The notes: generated by a model from the letters alone, not told the origin. A stretch of DNA of 64,000 bases from Actinomyces wuliandei (GCF_004010955.1 NZ_CP025227.1:124001-188000), one strand, 5' to 3'. Shown: positions 19,064 through 27,969, counted from the stretch's first letter. Program-made: numbers and translations.

Positions 19064-20851
19064 ATGCGTGACGTGCCGCCCCGCCTCGTACCTGGACACC
19101 TGCCTGTTCCCCAGACGGCGGGTGCCGACCTACGGGACCTGGCCGAGCAGTACAGCCGGGTCCTTGCCGCCCACGACCCGGAGATCGCCGCTCGTTCCGG
19201 CCTGCCTGGCCAGACCGCCCTGCCTGACTACTCCCCAGAGGCGCTGGCTGACCACGTCCGCACCACCCGCTCCCTGAGGGCACGGGTGAAGAGGGTCTCT
19301 GGTGAGCTGAGCGAGGCTGACAGCCGCCTGCGTGAGCACCTGCTGGAGCGGATGGAGACCGACGCCGACCTGATCGACTCTGGTGAGGGGGGCGCGTACC
19401 TGGGCTTTCCCGACTCCCCCTTCCAGCGGGTCCTGCGCCTGCTCCGCTCCCCCGCCGGGGTGCGCGACCTCCGCCCGGCAGGGGACGAGGCCGACGCGGC
19501 GGAGGGGGACTCCCGCTGGGAGTCGGACTGGCAGTTGCTCAGCGCCCGCCTGGAGATGCTGCCGGAGACCCTGGCAGGCCTGAGGGCGGCTCTGGAGGAC
19601 TCCGCGGCGCGCGGGGTCGTCTCCCCGGCCAGTCAGGTCGAGCTTGTTGCTGGCCAGGCGCGGGAGTTTGCCGACCGCCGTCCCCCGGCCCCGGCTGAGG
19701 GACTGCCCTCCTCCCTGACGGGTGAGGTGGAGCGGGCGGACCAGGTGGCGCGCCAGGCCTGCCTGGACTTCGCCGACTACCTGGTCTCTGGTCTGGGAGC
19801 GCAGGCGCCGCTGGCGGAGGGGGTGGGTCCGCAGCGCCACCAGTTGTGGATGCGTCGCCACCTGGGTACCCAGGTGGACCCGGAGCAGACCTTCGCCTGG
19901 GTGCAGGAGGAGCTGCGCCTGGTGGCTGCCGAGCAGGACCAGCTCGCCGTCGAGGTGCTGGGACCCGGGGCGGACTACGCCTCTATGAACGTCCACCTGC
20001 GCTCGGACCCGGCGCGCGGCCTGACCCCCGAGGAGTACCTGCCCTGGGCGCAGGAGGTGGTGGACCAGGCGTGGGACGCCGTGGTGGGCAAGGTCCTGGA
20101 CCTGCCTCAGGGCCTGGGACGCCCGCAGGTGGTTCTGGACCGGTTCGGCAGGCAGGGTCACGCCGGGGACCCGTGCCACTACGAGGAGCCCTACGGCACG
20201 GGCGGGATGCATCCCGGCGCGGTGGTCCGTTCCCTGGCGAAGGAGGAGGAGGTGCTGTGGCCCTGGGTGGAGCGCACCACCATGCTGCACGAGTCCGTCC
20301 CCGGTCATCACGCGCACTCCGGGGGTCACGCCGCCGACATGCGGCTGACGCTGTGGCAGCGCTACCTGGGCAGGGTGCCCGGGTGCAACGAGGGGTGGGC
20401 GCTGTACGCCGAGTCGCTGGGCGAGGAGCTGGGTCTGGTGGAGGAACCACAGGACCGCTTTGGGCTGCTGGCTGCGCGTCGGTGGCGCCTGGCCCGTGTC
20501 CTGGTCGACCTGGGGGTGCACTCCCGGCTGCCGGTGCCGCCGGAGGTGCTGGCCCTGCCCGGGGCTGACGCCGCGTGGAGCAGGGCGACCGTGATGGCTG
20601 TGCTGCGTGCGCACACGATCTTCCCCGAGGAGTTCCTGCGCTTTGAGACCAGCAGGCGTCTGGGGTGGCCCGCCCAGTCCCTGTCCCACGTGCTGGGGGA
20701 GCGGGTGTGGCGTGCGGGTCGGCGTGCTGCCGAGGCGCGGGTGCGCTCCCAGGGAGGGCGGTGGGGGCCTGGTCAGATGCGTTCCTTCCACAACCGGGCG
20801 ATCAGCCTGGGCTCGGTCGGGCTGGGGCTGCTGGAGCGCGCGCTGACCTGA
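19064..20851 (+). CDS. DUF885 family protein (probable zinc metallo-hydrolase)
   Basis: 595 aa from ATG 19064 (GTG 19016 would add 16 residues). Mostly helical. The hallmark is MLHESVPGHHAHSGG, with His409-Glu410 and His415-His416, followed by NEGWALYAESLGEELG; together these form the HExxPGHH zinc centre and the downstream Glu of DUF885, a family related to carboxypeptidase Taq/M32-like peptidases. Several actinobacterial members are annotated as peptidases, but the substrate is unproven. No signal peptide. Also present: QMRSFHNRAISLGSVGL at the C-terminus, a typical family end. Confidence 0.82.
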   Translation: MRDVPPRLVPGHLPVPQTAGADLRDLAEQYSRVLAAHDPEIAARSGLPGQTALPDYSPEALADHVRTTRSLRARVKRVSGELSEADSRLREHLLERMETDADLIDSGEGGAYLGFPDSPFQRVLRLLRSPAGVRDLRPAGDEADAAEGDSRWESDWQLLSARLEMLPETLAGLRAALEDSAARGVVSPASQVELVAGQAREFADRRPPAPAEGLPSSLTGEVERADQVARQACLDFADYLVSGLGAQAPLAEGVGPQRHQLWMRRHLGTQVDPEQTFAWVQEELRLVAAEQDQLAVEVLGPGADYASMNVHLRSDPARGLTPEEYLPWAQEVVDQAWDAVVGKVLDLPQGLGRPQVVLDRFGRQGHAGDPCHYEEPYGTGGMHPGAVVRSLAKEEEVLWPWVERTTMLHESVPGHHAHSGGHAADMRLTLWQRYLGRVPGCNEGWALYAESLGEELGLVEEPQDRFGLLAARRWRLARVLVDLGVHSRLPVPPEVLALPGADAAWSRATVMAVLRAHTIFPEEFLRFETSRRLGWPAQSLSHVLGERVWRAGRRAAEARVRSQGGRWGPGQMRSFHNRAISLGSVGLGLLERALT

Positions 20852-21344
20852 GCCAGGGCGGGGTCAGCAGGCCCTCCGGCTGGACTGGAGCAGGCGCAGC
20901 TCGCGGAGCGTGCGTGGGGCTGGGTGCGGCTGCGGGAACCCGGCGCCGTTGACGGGTTCCCTGGCCAGGATGCCACAATAAGGCATTCTTGTGAATGCAG
21001 TAGGCGAGACATCTAGAGTCGAGGCGGAAGGTCCGGGTGCCGTCTGCCACCTCCTTATTTATACGGGGACGGAGGTCCCGGTGACTGGGTGGGCGTGACC
21101 CGGGTGACCTGGTGCCGCGGGCGCTACCTGCCCCGAGTCGGGTGCACCCGGGTGCCCTGGCACCGGACCTGACGTGCGAGGGCGTGTCAGCCAGGCCGGG
21201 CACAAGAGTGCCTGGGTGGGGGCTGGCGGTTCGGGGGTGGAATGCTGGGAGCTGCCTGGCGCCGCGAAAGTCACACAACCGTGTAATGTCACCGTCCGGT
21301 GGTTCAAGGGAGACGCGCCTCTTTTCTCTGGCTAGTCTTGGGGT
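20852..21344. other. Intergenic region between DUF885 and glycosyltransferase genes
   Basis: No gene recognised. It holds one clean hairpin: GGGAACCC (20934-20941) and GGGTTCCC (20954-20961) with a 12-nt loop, 83 bp after the DUF885 stop, a probable GC-rich terminator without a T-tract. AT-richer patches near 20970-21060 and 21265-21300 probably contain promoter elements for the following gene, but I cannot define the boxes. Confidence 0.5.
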
Positions 21345-22232
21345 GTGAGCCCGACTAAGCGTCCTGACCAGCGTGTCGCTGTCATCGTCCCCGCCAAGGA
21401 CGAGGCGCAGCGCATCGCCGCCACTGTTCGCGCTTGCCGCTCCATTCCGCGGGTTGACCTGGTGGTTGTCGTCGATGATGGCTCCGTGGACGGGACCCAG
21501 GACCACGCTCGTGCCGCAGGAGCCGTGACCGTGCGTCACTCGGTGACTCGGGGCAAGGCCTCCGCCCTGGAGACCGGCGCCAGTGTCGTCGGTATGCGTG
21601 ACTACGTGCACGGACCCGCCCGTCTCCTGCTGTTCGTTGACGCTGACCTGGGGGACTCCGCAGCGGCGTGTGCCGATCTTGTGCCCCCTGTCGTCGACGG
21701 AGTCTGCGACATGTCCGTGGCCGTGCCGCCCAAGCAGCACGGGGCCGGCGGGCGGGGGCGGGTGGTCCACGCCGCTCGCCGGGCCATTGCCCGAGCCACC
21801 GGGTGGGAGCCTGTCGCCCCCCTGTCAGGGCAGCGCTGCCTGAGCCGGAAGGCCTACGAGAAGGCCGCCCCCCTGGCTGAGGGGTGGGGCGTTGAGGTCG
21901 GGCTGACGATTGACGTCCTTGTCGCCGGGATGGCGGTGATCGAGGTGCCCTGCGACATCACCCACCGGGTCACCGGGAACGACCGTGCGGGGGTCCTTCA
22001 CCGTGCCGCGCAGTACAAGGACGTGGTCAGGGCTGTGGCTGCCCGGACCCTGCGGCGTCAGCGCGTGCCCGCAGCACAGTATGAGAAGGCTGCGGAGGAG
22101 CAGAACGCCTTTCACGTCTACCGGGCTCACAGTGTGAGGACGTCGGAGCCCGGCTCTGGGCAGGACGGGGACCAGGGAGGCGGTGCCTCCACGGATGCCC
22201 CTGCGGGCTCGTCGCGCTCCGCAGGAGCCTGA
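21345..22232 (+). CDS. Family 2 glycosyltransferase (glucosyl-3-phosphoglycerate synthase-like)
   Basis: 295 aa from GTG 21345. GT-A fold: VAVIVPAKDEAQRIAATVRAC, LVVVVDDGSVDGTQDHARAAGA, RGKASALETG, and the metal-binding DADLGDS. These, with GWGVEVGLTIDVLVAGMAVIEVPCDITHR, resemble the GpgS/UDP-glucose transferase branch of GT2. The last ~40 residues are Gly/Ser/Ala-rich and disordered. No membrane segment, so it is cytosolic or peripheral. It is convergent with a polytopic membrane protein. Donor and acceptor cannot be fixed from the sequence. Confidence 0.8.
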   Translation: MSPTKRPDQRVAVIVPAKDEAQRIAATVRACRSIPRVDLVVVVDDGSVDGTQDHARAAGAVTVRHSVTRGKASALETGASVVGMRDYVHGPARLLLFVDADLGDSAAACADLVPPVVDGVCDMSVAVPPKQHGAGGRGRVVHAARRAIARATGWEPVAPLSGQRCLSRKAYEKAAPLAEGWGVEVGLTIDVLVAGMAVIEVPCDITHRVTGNDRAGVLHRAAQYKDVVRAVAARTLRRQRVPAAQYEKAAEEQNAFHVYRAHSVRTSEPGSGQDGDQGGGASTDAPAGSSRSAGA

Positions 22233-22319
22233 CGGCCCTGGCGGCGTGGCAGGCAGCGGCGCGTGAGAGGTGCCCGCCGGGGCGCGTCTGCTGGTCGGCC
22301 GCTGGTCGCGTCAGCGGCG

Positions 22320-24905
22320 TCAGACTGTGCCGTTGACGCTGTTGGCCCCCTGGCGGGGGCAGTCCTGCCTCTGGCTGCAGCTGGGTGCTGACACGTCACT
22401 GCCAGCCGCTGCTGGTACGTTGATGCTTCCCAGTGCGAGGGCCAGGAGAGCGGGTGCGGAGCCCGCCAGGACGAAGCCCGCTACCGTGATCCCTGAGTCG
22501 TTGACCAGGACGGCGATGGCCGTCAGGACGGCGAGGGAGGTCAGTGCGGGGCGCAGCCACTGGTTGTAGGAGACGCCGGGCTGTCCGACCTGAGGCTGTG
22601 TGCCTTGGTCGTGTGCTGACGGGGCCTGTGTGGCCTGGGTCGGCTCGGCTCGGGTCTGTGCGGCCCGGGGCTGTGCCGACTGGATCTGGGTGAGCCAGGC
22701 GTAGCGGCTACGGCCAGCCAGCCAGCGACGCCGCTCGTGACGTGCCCATGCCAGCAGCGCGGCAGCACCGGCGACGCCTGCGACCAGGGCTGCCAGGGCG
22801 GCGGTGCTCGTGGCGAAGGGGGTGATGAGCGCACCGAGCCTGCGCGCCAGGGCTGTCAGGGCGGTGCCATCAAGGACCTGGGCGGCAAAGCGCCCCAGGT
22901 GGGTGCGCTGCTCCTGCGGGCGCAGGTAGTCCGCTGCGGCGAGCGCGGCGACGACGCCCCCGGAGGCGACGGCGACTCCCGCCCAGCGCAGGGTGCCCAG
23001 CCGGTACTGGCACAGGCCTGCAGCCAGGGCGGCCAGCGCGGGCAGCAGCGCGAGGGCGCCACCCACGTCGGCACCCAGCTGGGGGGCGGCGTCGGCCGCC
23101 AGGGCCGTCCCGCCCGGGAGGCCCACGACCATGAGGGCTGTCCGGCGTCCGCCGCCCAGCACCTGCCAGGTGACGGCAAGAGCGACTACCAGTGCGCCGG
23201 CTGTCAGGGCGAAGGCAGTGTTGGAGACCCCGTAGAACCGCCCGGCCACGACCGCGTTCATCCCCAGGGGGCTGTTGAAGGCCAGCCGGGCGCCCAGGGC
23301 GGCGTCAGTCAGCCAAGCCGTCACCGTGGCGGTGGCCAGCAGGTAGGCGGTCGCACCGGGTGCGGACGCGGCGGGAGGAGGCAGGGCCGGGTCCCGGGAG
23401 GTGTGGGTCACAGCAACTACGCCGGAGAGGCAGCCAGCCAGCACGGCGGAGGTGGCCAGGACCAGGCCCAGGGTGGGCGCCGCCACCCACGGGGCGGGGG
23501 TGCCGCCCTGCGCGCCCCAACGCCACCAGGGGACCGCGTTGGCCAGCAGCGCGCCCAGTGGGGCGGCTGCGGCCACGGCGGCGACCTGGGAGAGCCTGCC
23601 GACCCGGCGTCGCAGGCCGGGCCGGGGCTGGTTCTGCGGGGCGCGCAGGGCGAGGGCGGCCCAGGCCAGCAGGAGGACGGCGGTGCCGGTCAGCAGCAGG
23701 CTGGTGGGGATGACGGCGCGCTGGGAGGCGCGTGCGTGAAGGGCGTCGTCGGCCAGGGCGGACAGGCGCGGCTCGTCCACGGTCCCGGTTGCGTCCTCGG
23801 CTGTGGGGCCCCTGGAGCTCCCGGCTGCTGTGTGCCTGGTCGCAGTGTCCCTGGCCGTGGTGGGCTCCTCCTGGACGTCAGGGAGGTGGGTGGTGGCGGG
23901 CAGGGTCAGGGCCTGGCCGTCGAAGTCGGGCGCCGTGGTGCCCGTGAGTGCCTGGGTCAGGGTTGGGGCCAGGTCGGTGAGCTGGATGAGGCCGGGCTGG
24001 TGGGTGGAGGCCCCCACCAGCAAGGAGTTGCGGGTTCCCCGGGGTGAGGTGGTGCCTGCTGGGAGGATGGTGACCTGTGGGCCGGGGTCCTCGTCGTCGG
24101 CCACAGAGGTGATGACGACCCGGGTGCCCGCAGGCGCGGTGGTGGCCAGCGTGGTGGACAGGGCCTGGGCCAGGGAGCGCAGGCGGGCGGCGTCATCGGG
24201 AGCGTCGCTTCCGGTCGTGGCAGCGGTGTCGTCTGTGGTGTCGTGGGTGCTGCCGGGTGTCGCGGTGGCGGGCTGGGAGGCTGGTGAGCCGGGCTCTGCC
24301 GGTACCTGTGGGGTGGTGTCTACCAGGACCAGCCTGGGGACCATGCCTGTCAGCCCTGCCAGGGCCTCCTCCAGAGTGGTGCGGTCCTGCGTGCCCAGGG
24401 CGTGGCGTGCTCCCTGGCCGACGGCGGTAACGCTGGTGGCACCGGAGGCGCTGAGTCCATGCTCGTTGAGGTGGTTGGCCAGCTGCCGGGAGGCTGCGGT
24501 CCCGCTGCCGGAGGCGGTGCGCTCCCAGGTGCAGGCCCCGGAGCCCTCCACGGCGCGCACTCGTGTGCCGGCGGTCAGGGTGAGCCAGCCGTCGGCGGGG
24601 CAGGTGCGGTCGGCGGGGGTGCGCACGGCCAGGTTCAGCGGCTCGTTGACGGTTGCGAAGCCCAGGACAGTGCTGGCGGCCTCGGCGGTGGCGGCGTCCT
24701 GGGAGCTTGCCAAGGTCGTCAGGTCCGACCAGGTGAGGTTGCTGGTGCCCAGGACGACCACCGGGGCCTTGGAGGCACCCGGTGCGGCCCGCTCGGTCGC
24801 GAAGGCGGTGCCGACGGCAGACAACACCATGCCGACCACGACCAGCAGGATGAGGACGTAGACGACGATGCTTACCCAGCGCTGCTGACGGCTCCGTGGT
24901 CTCAC
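22320..24905 (-). CDS. Large polytopic membrane protein with N-terminal extracytoplasmic domain
   Basis: 861 aa from GTG 24905; function not recognised. A single N-terminal membrane helix (about 11-33) is followed by an ~360-residue extracytoplasmic domain starting VVVLGTSNLTWSDLTTL and containing TRVVITSVADDE and SLLVGASTHQPGLIQLTDLAPTLTQALTG, which looks like an alkaline-phosphatase-superfamily fold lacking clear metal ligands. Then about ten hydrophobic helices (residues ~400-740), including GRFYGVSNTAFALTAGAL, and a low-complexity linker with a final helix. The charged/Thr-rich segment near residues 200-235 is probably disordered. It faces the glycosyltransferase gene, so a cell-envelope role is plausible. 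Confidence 0.6.
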   Translation of the reverse strand: MRPRSRQQRWVSIVVYVLILLVVVGMVLSAVGTAFATERAAPGASKAPVVVLGTSNLTWSDLTTLASSQDAATAEAASTVLGFATVNEPLNLAVRTPADRTCPADGWLTLTAGTRVRAVEGSGACTWERTASGSGTAASRQLANHLNEHGLSASGATSVTAVGQGARHALGTQDRTTLEEALAGLTGMVPRLVLVDTTPQVPAEPGSPASQPATATPGSTHDTTDDTAATTGSDAPDDAARLRSLAQALSTTLATTAPAGTRVVITSVADDEDPGPQVTILPAGTTSPRGTRNSLLVGASTHQPGLIQLTDLAPTLTQALTGTTAPDFDGQALTLPATTHLPDVQEEPTTARDTATRHTAAGSSRGPTAEDATGTVDEPRLSALADDALHARASQRAVIPTSLLLTGTAVLLLAWAALALRAPQNQPRPGLRRRVGRLSQVAAVAAAAPLGALLANAVPWWRWGAQGGTPAPWVAAPTLGLVLATSAVLAGCLSGVVAVTHTSRDPALPPPAASAPGATAYLLATATVTAWLTDAALGARLAFNSPLGMNAVVAGRFYGVSNTAFALTAGALVVALAVTWQVLGGGRRTALMVVGLPGGTALAADAAPQLGADVGGALALLPALAALAAGLCQYRLGTLRWAGVAVASGGVVAALAAADYLRPQEQRTHLGRFAAQVLDGTALTALARRLGALITPFATSTAALAALVAGVAGAAALLAWARHERRRWLAGRSRYAWLTQIQSAQPRAAQTRAEPTQATQAPSAHDQGTQPQVGQPGVSYNQWLRPALTSLAVLTAIAVLVNDSGITVAGFVLAGSAPALLALALGSINVPAAAGSDVSAPSCSQRQDCPRQGANSVNGTV

Positions 24906-25442
24906 GGCCCTAGCCTACGTGGGGTACGGGGGCGGCTGGCCAACTCCCTGCTGTGCAGGGCGGGCGGCCTCAGCGTCCTGGCCCTGCGGATACCCCACGG
25001 GCGCCCCTGGTCCTGAGTTCTCGCGATCCCGTAGTCTGATCAGCGGATGCCAGCCGGAACCAGTGGTAGCCTGCCAAGAGAGGACGTGAGGTAGGGCACC
25101 CCAGGAGGGAGATGCCCTGTCTGAGTACCGGGGCTACGGGGGACGTCGCCCGCAGGAGGCGGCCCACGGGGCAGCCGCCCGGATCGACGCCATGGCGGAC
25201 GATGCTGAAAGGCGCAGGGTCATGAGGTGAGCCGGGATGGGCGGGACGCCCCTGGTGCCGGGAGAAGGCAGTTTGGGGCGCTCCACATCACGCCCGGCGG
25301 TCCAGAGTACATCTAGGGCGATGGCCTCAAGCCGCAGCACGCTCAGCGAGCCGCCTGGAGGTCAGGCTGGGGGCGTGCGGCGCGTGGTGGCGTGGTTGGG
25401 TCCGGGCTGTGGTCCTCAGGGAGGCTGGGAAGGGGGCTTGTC
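24906..25442. other. Intergenic region before the calpain/immunity-like module
   Basis: No complete gene is evident in these 537 bp. A short plus-strand open frame (25090-25230, annotated separately) codes for a gene-like polar tail but lacks a normal start. The remaining sequence shows no clear repeats or hairpins. The upstream region of the next gene (25410-25442) provides its ribosome site. Confidence 0.5.
25090..25230 (+). pseudogene. Possible gene remnant or very small ORF
   Basis: The frame between stops encodes a charged peptide ending GGRRPQEAAHGAAARIDAM then ADDAERRRVMR, which reads like a helical C-terminal tail. There is no ATG, GTG or TTG start; a CTG at 25117 has AGGAGG 8 bp upstream, which would give 37 aa. 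It could be a leftover of a deleted gene next to the duplicated calpain module. Very tentative. Confidence 0.25.
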
Positions 25443-25952
25443 ATGACGGGTGAGGAGGCGCCTGTGCAGGGCGTCGGGGGTGGAGCGGGACTGCCTGGCG
25501 GTCGGGCTGCTCGGCTGATGGGCCGTAGGTGGCGGCGTGTGGTGGTGGTAGTGGCGGTTCTGGTGGTGGTGTGGTGGGTGGTGCCGCTGAGGTTCAGCGT
25601 TCCGGACTCGACGCGACTCACGGACAGTAGCACTGTCGCTCTGGACAGGAGCATCAAGCCGTTCTCCACCACGCACGGGCAGCTGACGGTGGAGGGACTG
25701 CACCCGTGGAGACACAGGTGGGTGGTGACCTTGATGTGGTCGCGTGCCGATCCTGCGACAGGACGGTACAACGGGGTGAGCAGGCGTGTGGACGTGGCCA
25801 TGGGGGAGTCTGTCCATATTGATGGGCTGGGCACGGTAACCCTGCTGGCCGTCAATCCCCAGGCGCTGCTTCCTGGTCTTTTTGGGGTAGGCGGCTGGAC
25901 GTGCACCGTCGGCGTGGCCCTCGACCCCGACGTCAGCGAGGTCTGGCGCTAG
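25443..25952 (+). CDS. Membrane-anchored protein, paralogue 1 (putative immunity/inhibitor of the calpain-like protease)
   Basis: 169 aa from ATG 25443 with GGAAGG upstream. A short cytosolic N-terminus (Gly/Ala-rich, then MGRRWRRV), one membrane helix (VVVVVAVLVVVWWVVPL, about residues 33-50) and an extracytoplasmic domain of ~115 residues. It is clearly paralogous to the 26220 gene: shared SRADP.TGR, (M/L)GES, GLGTVT.LAVNP. No known family recognised. It converges on an orphan C-terminal piece of the calpain gene, just as paralogue 2 converges on the intact calpain gene, so a partner or immunity role is inferred from context. Confidence 0.62.
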   Translation: MTGEEAPVQGVGGGAGLPGGRAARLMGRRWRRVVVVVAVLVVVWWVVPLRFSVPDSTRLTDSSTVALDRSIKPFSTTHGQLTVEGLHPWRHRWVVTLMWSRADPATGRYNGVSRRVDVAMGESVHIDGLGTVTLLAVNPQALLPGLFGVGGWTCTVGVALDPDVSEVWR

Positions 25953-26035
25953 GCGGCACCCGATACGGCGTAGCGGCCGTATAGCGGCTCCGTGGTGCCC
26001 ACTGCTGACTCCGGTTCAGAGTGGTCGTAGCCGGG

Positions 26036-26113
26036 TCAGGGGACCTGGCCGATGTCCGTCTGGTCGAAGTACCTCTCGTAGTCCTCCCGGGTGGTGCGGA
26101 TGGTCCCGCCCCC
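26036..26113 (-). pseudogene. Orphan C-terminal fragment of the calpain-like protease
   Basis: The last 24 codons read GGTIRTTREDYERYFDQTDI then GQVP and stop, against GGTIRITREDYEKYFNKTYI then GDM in the intact gene at 26905. Similarity ends abruptly at about 26113; upstream sequence is unrelated and no start is usable. It is the tail of a second calpain copy whose body has been lost, indicating that the whole protease-plus-partner unit was once duplicated. Confidence 0.8.
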
Positions 26114-26219
26114 GGTGCTGTGCCTGTTCTCGTCGAGGTCTGGTAGGGCGGGTGTGGTGGGCGCTACCCTGGGTGCAGGCGAGGGGTGCTCCTGAGGGGC
26201 ACGGAGGGGAGAGGCTGTC

Positions 26220-26837
26220 ATGACGGGAAGGGCTGAGGCTACGGGCTCGGTGCCAGCACCAGGCGGGGAGACGGCGCGCGACGGCTCTCCTTCCGGTGCA
26301 GGGTCTGCTTGTCGTGGTGGGGGTGTGCGGCGTGTGGGTGTGTGGTGGCGTCGGGTGGTGCGCGCGGTGGTGGTGGCTGTTGTCCTGGTGCTGGTGGCGG
26401 CGGGTGCGCGTCTGTGGTGGGAGAACCCCTCAAGGCGCAGCGTGGAGCTGCCCGAGGGGATCGAGCAGGGGGTGGTGCTAGAGATGAGCAGCAGCATAGG
26501 ACCGTTGTATGCCAACACAGGCTGCCTGCAGACGAAGGGGCTGCGCTCCCAGGGCCATGAGTGGGTGGGGACCATGGGCTGGTCACGGGCCGACCCTGAG
26601 ACGGGCAGGCCCGCCGGTGAGGAGGAGACCTTTGAGCTGCGCCTGGGGGAGAGCTTCTACGCCGAGGGCCTGGGCACGGTCACCTTCCTGGCCGTCAACC
26701 CGCCCCCGATAAGGACCCCGCTGAGTTCCGGTGACCTCCTGGGGGGCTGGAGCCACCGGGTCAACATAGTCCCGGAACCCGGGGTCGTCCCCGAGGAGCC
26801 CTACCGGCGCCTCTGGCATGAGTTGCTGGAGGTGTGA
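26220..26837 (+). CDS. Membrane-anchored protein, paralogue 2 (putative immunity/inhibitor of the calpain-like protease)
   Basis: 205 aa from ATG 26220 with GGGAGAGG upstream. The layout matches paralogue 1: polar leader of ~45 residues, membrane helix (VVRAVVVAVVLVLVAAGARLWW) and an extracytoplasmic domain with MGWSRADPETGRPAG, RLGESFYAEGLGTVTFLAVNP and a longer C-terminal tail. It ends 67 bp from the convergent stop of the intact calpain-like gene. The topology (domain outside the membrane) would suit blocking an extracellular protease delivered by kin, but inhibition is only inferred. Confidence 0.63.
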   Translation: MTGRAEATGSVPAPGGETARDGSPSGAGSACRGGGVRRVGVWWRRVVRAVVVAVVLVLVAAGARLWWENPSRRSVELPEGIEQGVVLEMSSSIGPLYANTGCLQTKGLRSQGHEWVGTMGWSRADPETGRPAGEEETFELRLGESFYAEGLGTVTFLAVNPPPIRTPLSSGDLLGGWSHRVNIVPEPGVVPEEPYRRLWHELLEV

Positions 26838-26904
26838 CTGGAGGCGTGAGCAGCGATCACACGGGCGCAGGACACCGTGACGGGTGCGTGCGGACAGTGG
26901 TGGC

Positions 26905-27969
26905 CTACATGTCGCCGATGTAGGTCTTGTTGAAGTACTTCTCGTAGTCCTCCCGGGTGATGCGGATGGTCCCGCCCTCGACGTCATCGTCCTTCGACAC
27001 GGGGTTGGTGTCCCAGGGGTTGTAGAGGGTGACGTACTCGTCATCAATATCGACCACCGTGTAGGCGTGGCTGTCCCAGACCTGGAAGCCTCCCTCCTGG
27101 TCGCCCGTGTCGATGCGGCCGTTGCCGTTGGTGTCGACGGTGGCCTGGACCGTGCTGCCGTCGCTGAAGTCCCCGCGCGCGGTGCCACCGACCACGACCC
27201 TGCCCTCCTCCACGGCCTCCTTGATGGTGTCCCACTCCGCGTCGGTGTACTCGTGCTGGTTGTAGTGGCGGGGGTAGGGGAGGAAGCCCCACCTGCCCCA
27301 CCCCCAGCCGTCGGTGCTGACCGTCTGCGTGCCCTCGCCCGAGAGGGCCTCCATGGGATCTGTGGGGTCGCCGCCCTCGACGTCCTCCGGGTCCCTGCCC
27401 TGCTGCTCCAGGTAGAGGGCGTAGGCGCGCTCGTAGATGTTGATGATGCTGGGGAAGCCCTTGTCGGTGCCCTGGTTGCCAAAGAGGTAGAAGTCGTCCA
27501 CGGTGATCTCGACCTCCTGGTCGCCGTCGTGGAAGGTGACCACGAAGGCGTTCTGGGCCTCGTCCCACCGCACCTGGTCGCGCAGGGCCTGGCGGCCCTC
27601 CTCGGTGTCGGAGTAGGCCTGCAGCACCGCCAGCAGGTAGCAGTCACCGATGTTCTCCTGCTCCACGCTGTCCCACTCGGCCGTGCCGTCGGCCTGCTGG
27701 CGGATCCGCTCGATGTCGCTGTCCCGGAGCTCAAAGGTCGTCCACTTGTTGATGTCGGAGTCGTCGGTGTCCACAGTGGCTGTGCCCAGTGTGGTGGCGG
27801 CCTGGGTGGCGGCGTGGCTGACCTCGGCGCGCAGGGCCTGGTAGGTGGCGGCGAGGCTGGCCAGGCCTGCGGCTGCGGGCCCGGCGGCCAGGGGGTTGCC
27901 CAGGGCGCTGCCCACCAGGGACTCGGCCTGGGCGCGCAGCCCCACGCGTATTTCCCGCAGCTCTCTCAC
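26905..27969 (-). CDS. Calpain-family (peptidase C2) cysteine protease, candidate secreted effector
   Basis: 354 aa from GTG 27969 (start uncertain). Residues ~1-85 are helical and Ala-rich (LASLAATYQALRAEVSHAAT), reminiscent of effector N-domains but without a signal peptide. The catalytic domain has oxyanion Gln104 and nucleophile Cys110 in QENIGDCYLLA, His301 in WDSHAYTVVDID, and Asn317 in LYNPWD: the complete calpain triad. Just before the His is an EF-hand-like loop, DTNGNGRIDTGD (279-290), with Asp/Asn at positions 1, 3, 5, 9 and 12, suggesting Ca2+ binding and activation outside the cell. It lies 57 bp after the fructosamine kinase gene, is paired with a convergent membrane protein, and a tail of a second copy is nearby. 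A toxin role is inferred. Confidence 0.82.
   Translation of the reverse strand: MRELREIRVGLRAQAESLVGSALGNPLAAGPAAAGLASLAATYQALRAEVSHAATQAATTLGTATVDTDDSDINKWTTFELRDSDIERIRQQADGTAEWDSVEQENIGDCYLLAVLQAYSDTEEGRQALRDQVRWDEAQNAFVVTFHDGDQEVEITVDDFYLFGNQGTDKGFPSIINIYERAYALYLEQQGRDPEDVEGGDPTDPMEALSGEGTQTVSTDGWGWGRWGFLPYPRHYNQHEYTDAEWDTIKEAVEEGRVVVGGTARGDFSDGSTVQATVDTNGNGRIDTGDQEGGFQVWDSHAYTVVDIDDEYVTLYNPWDTNPVSKDDDVEGGTIRITREDYEKYFNKTYIGDM

Noticed and set aside
19130..20791. Large open frame opposite the DUF885 gene (553 codons)
   Set aside because: It is the GC-rich antisense shadow: His/Gln/Arg-rich, no recognisable domain, while the plus strand has a clear DUF885 zinc motif.
22737..24047. 436-codon frame opposite the large membrane protein
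   Set aside because: Gly/Gln/Arg-rich shadow without domain or start signals; the minus-strand protein shows clear membrane helices.
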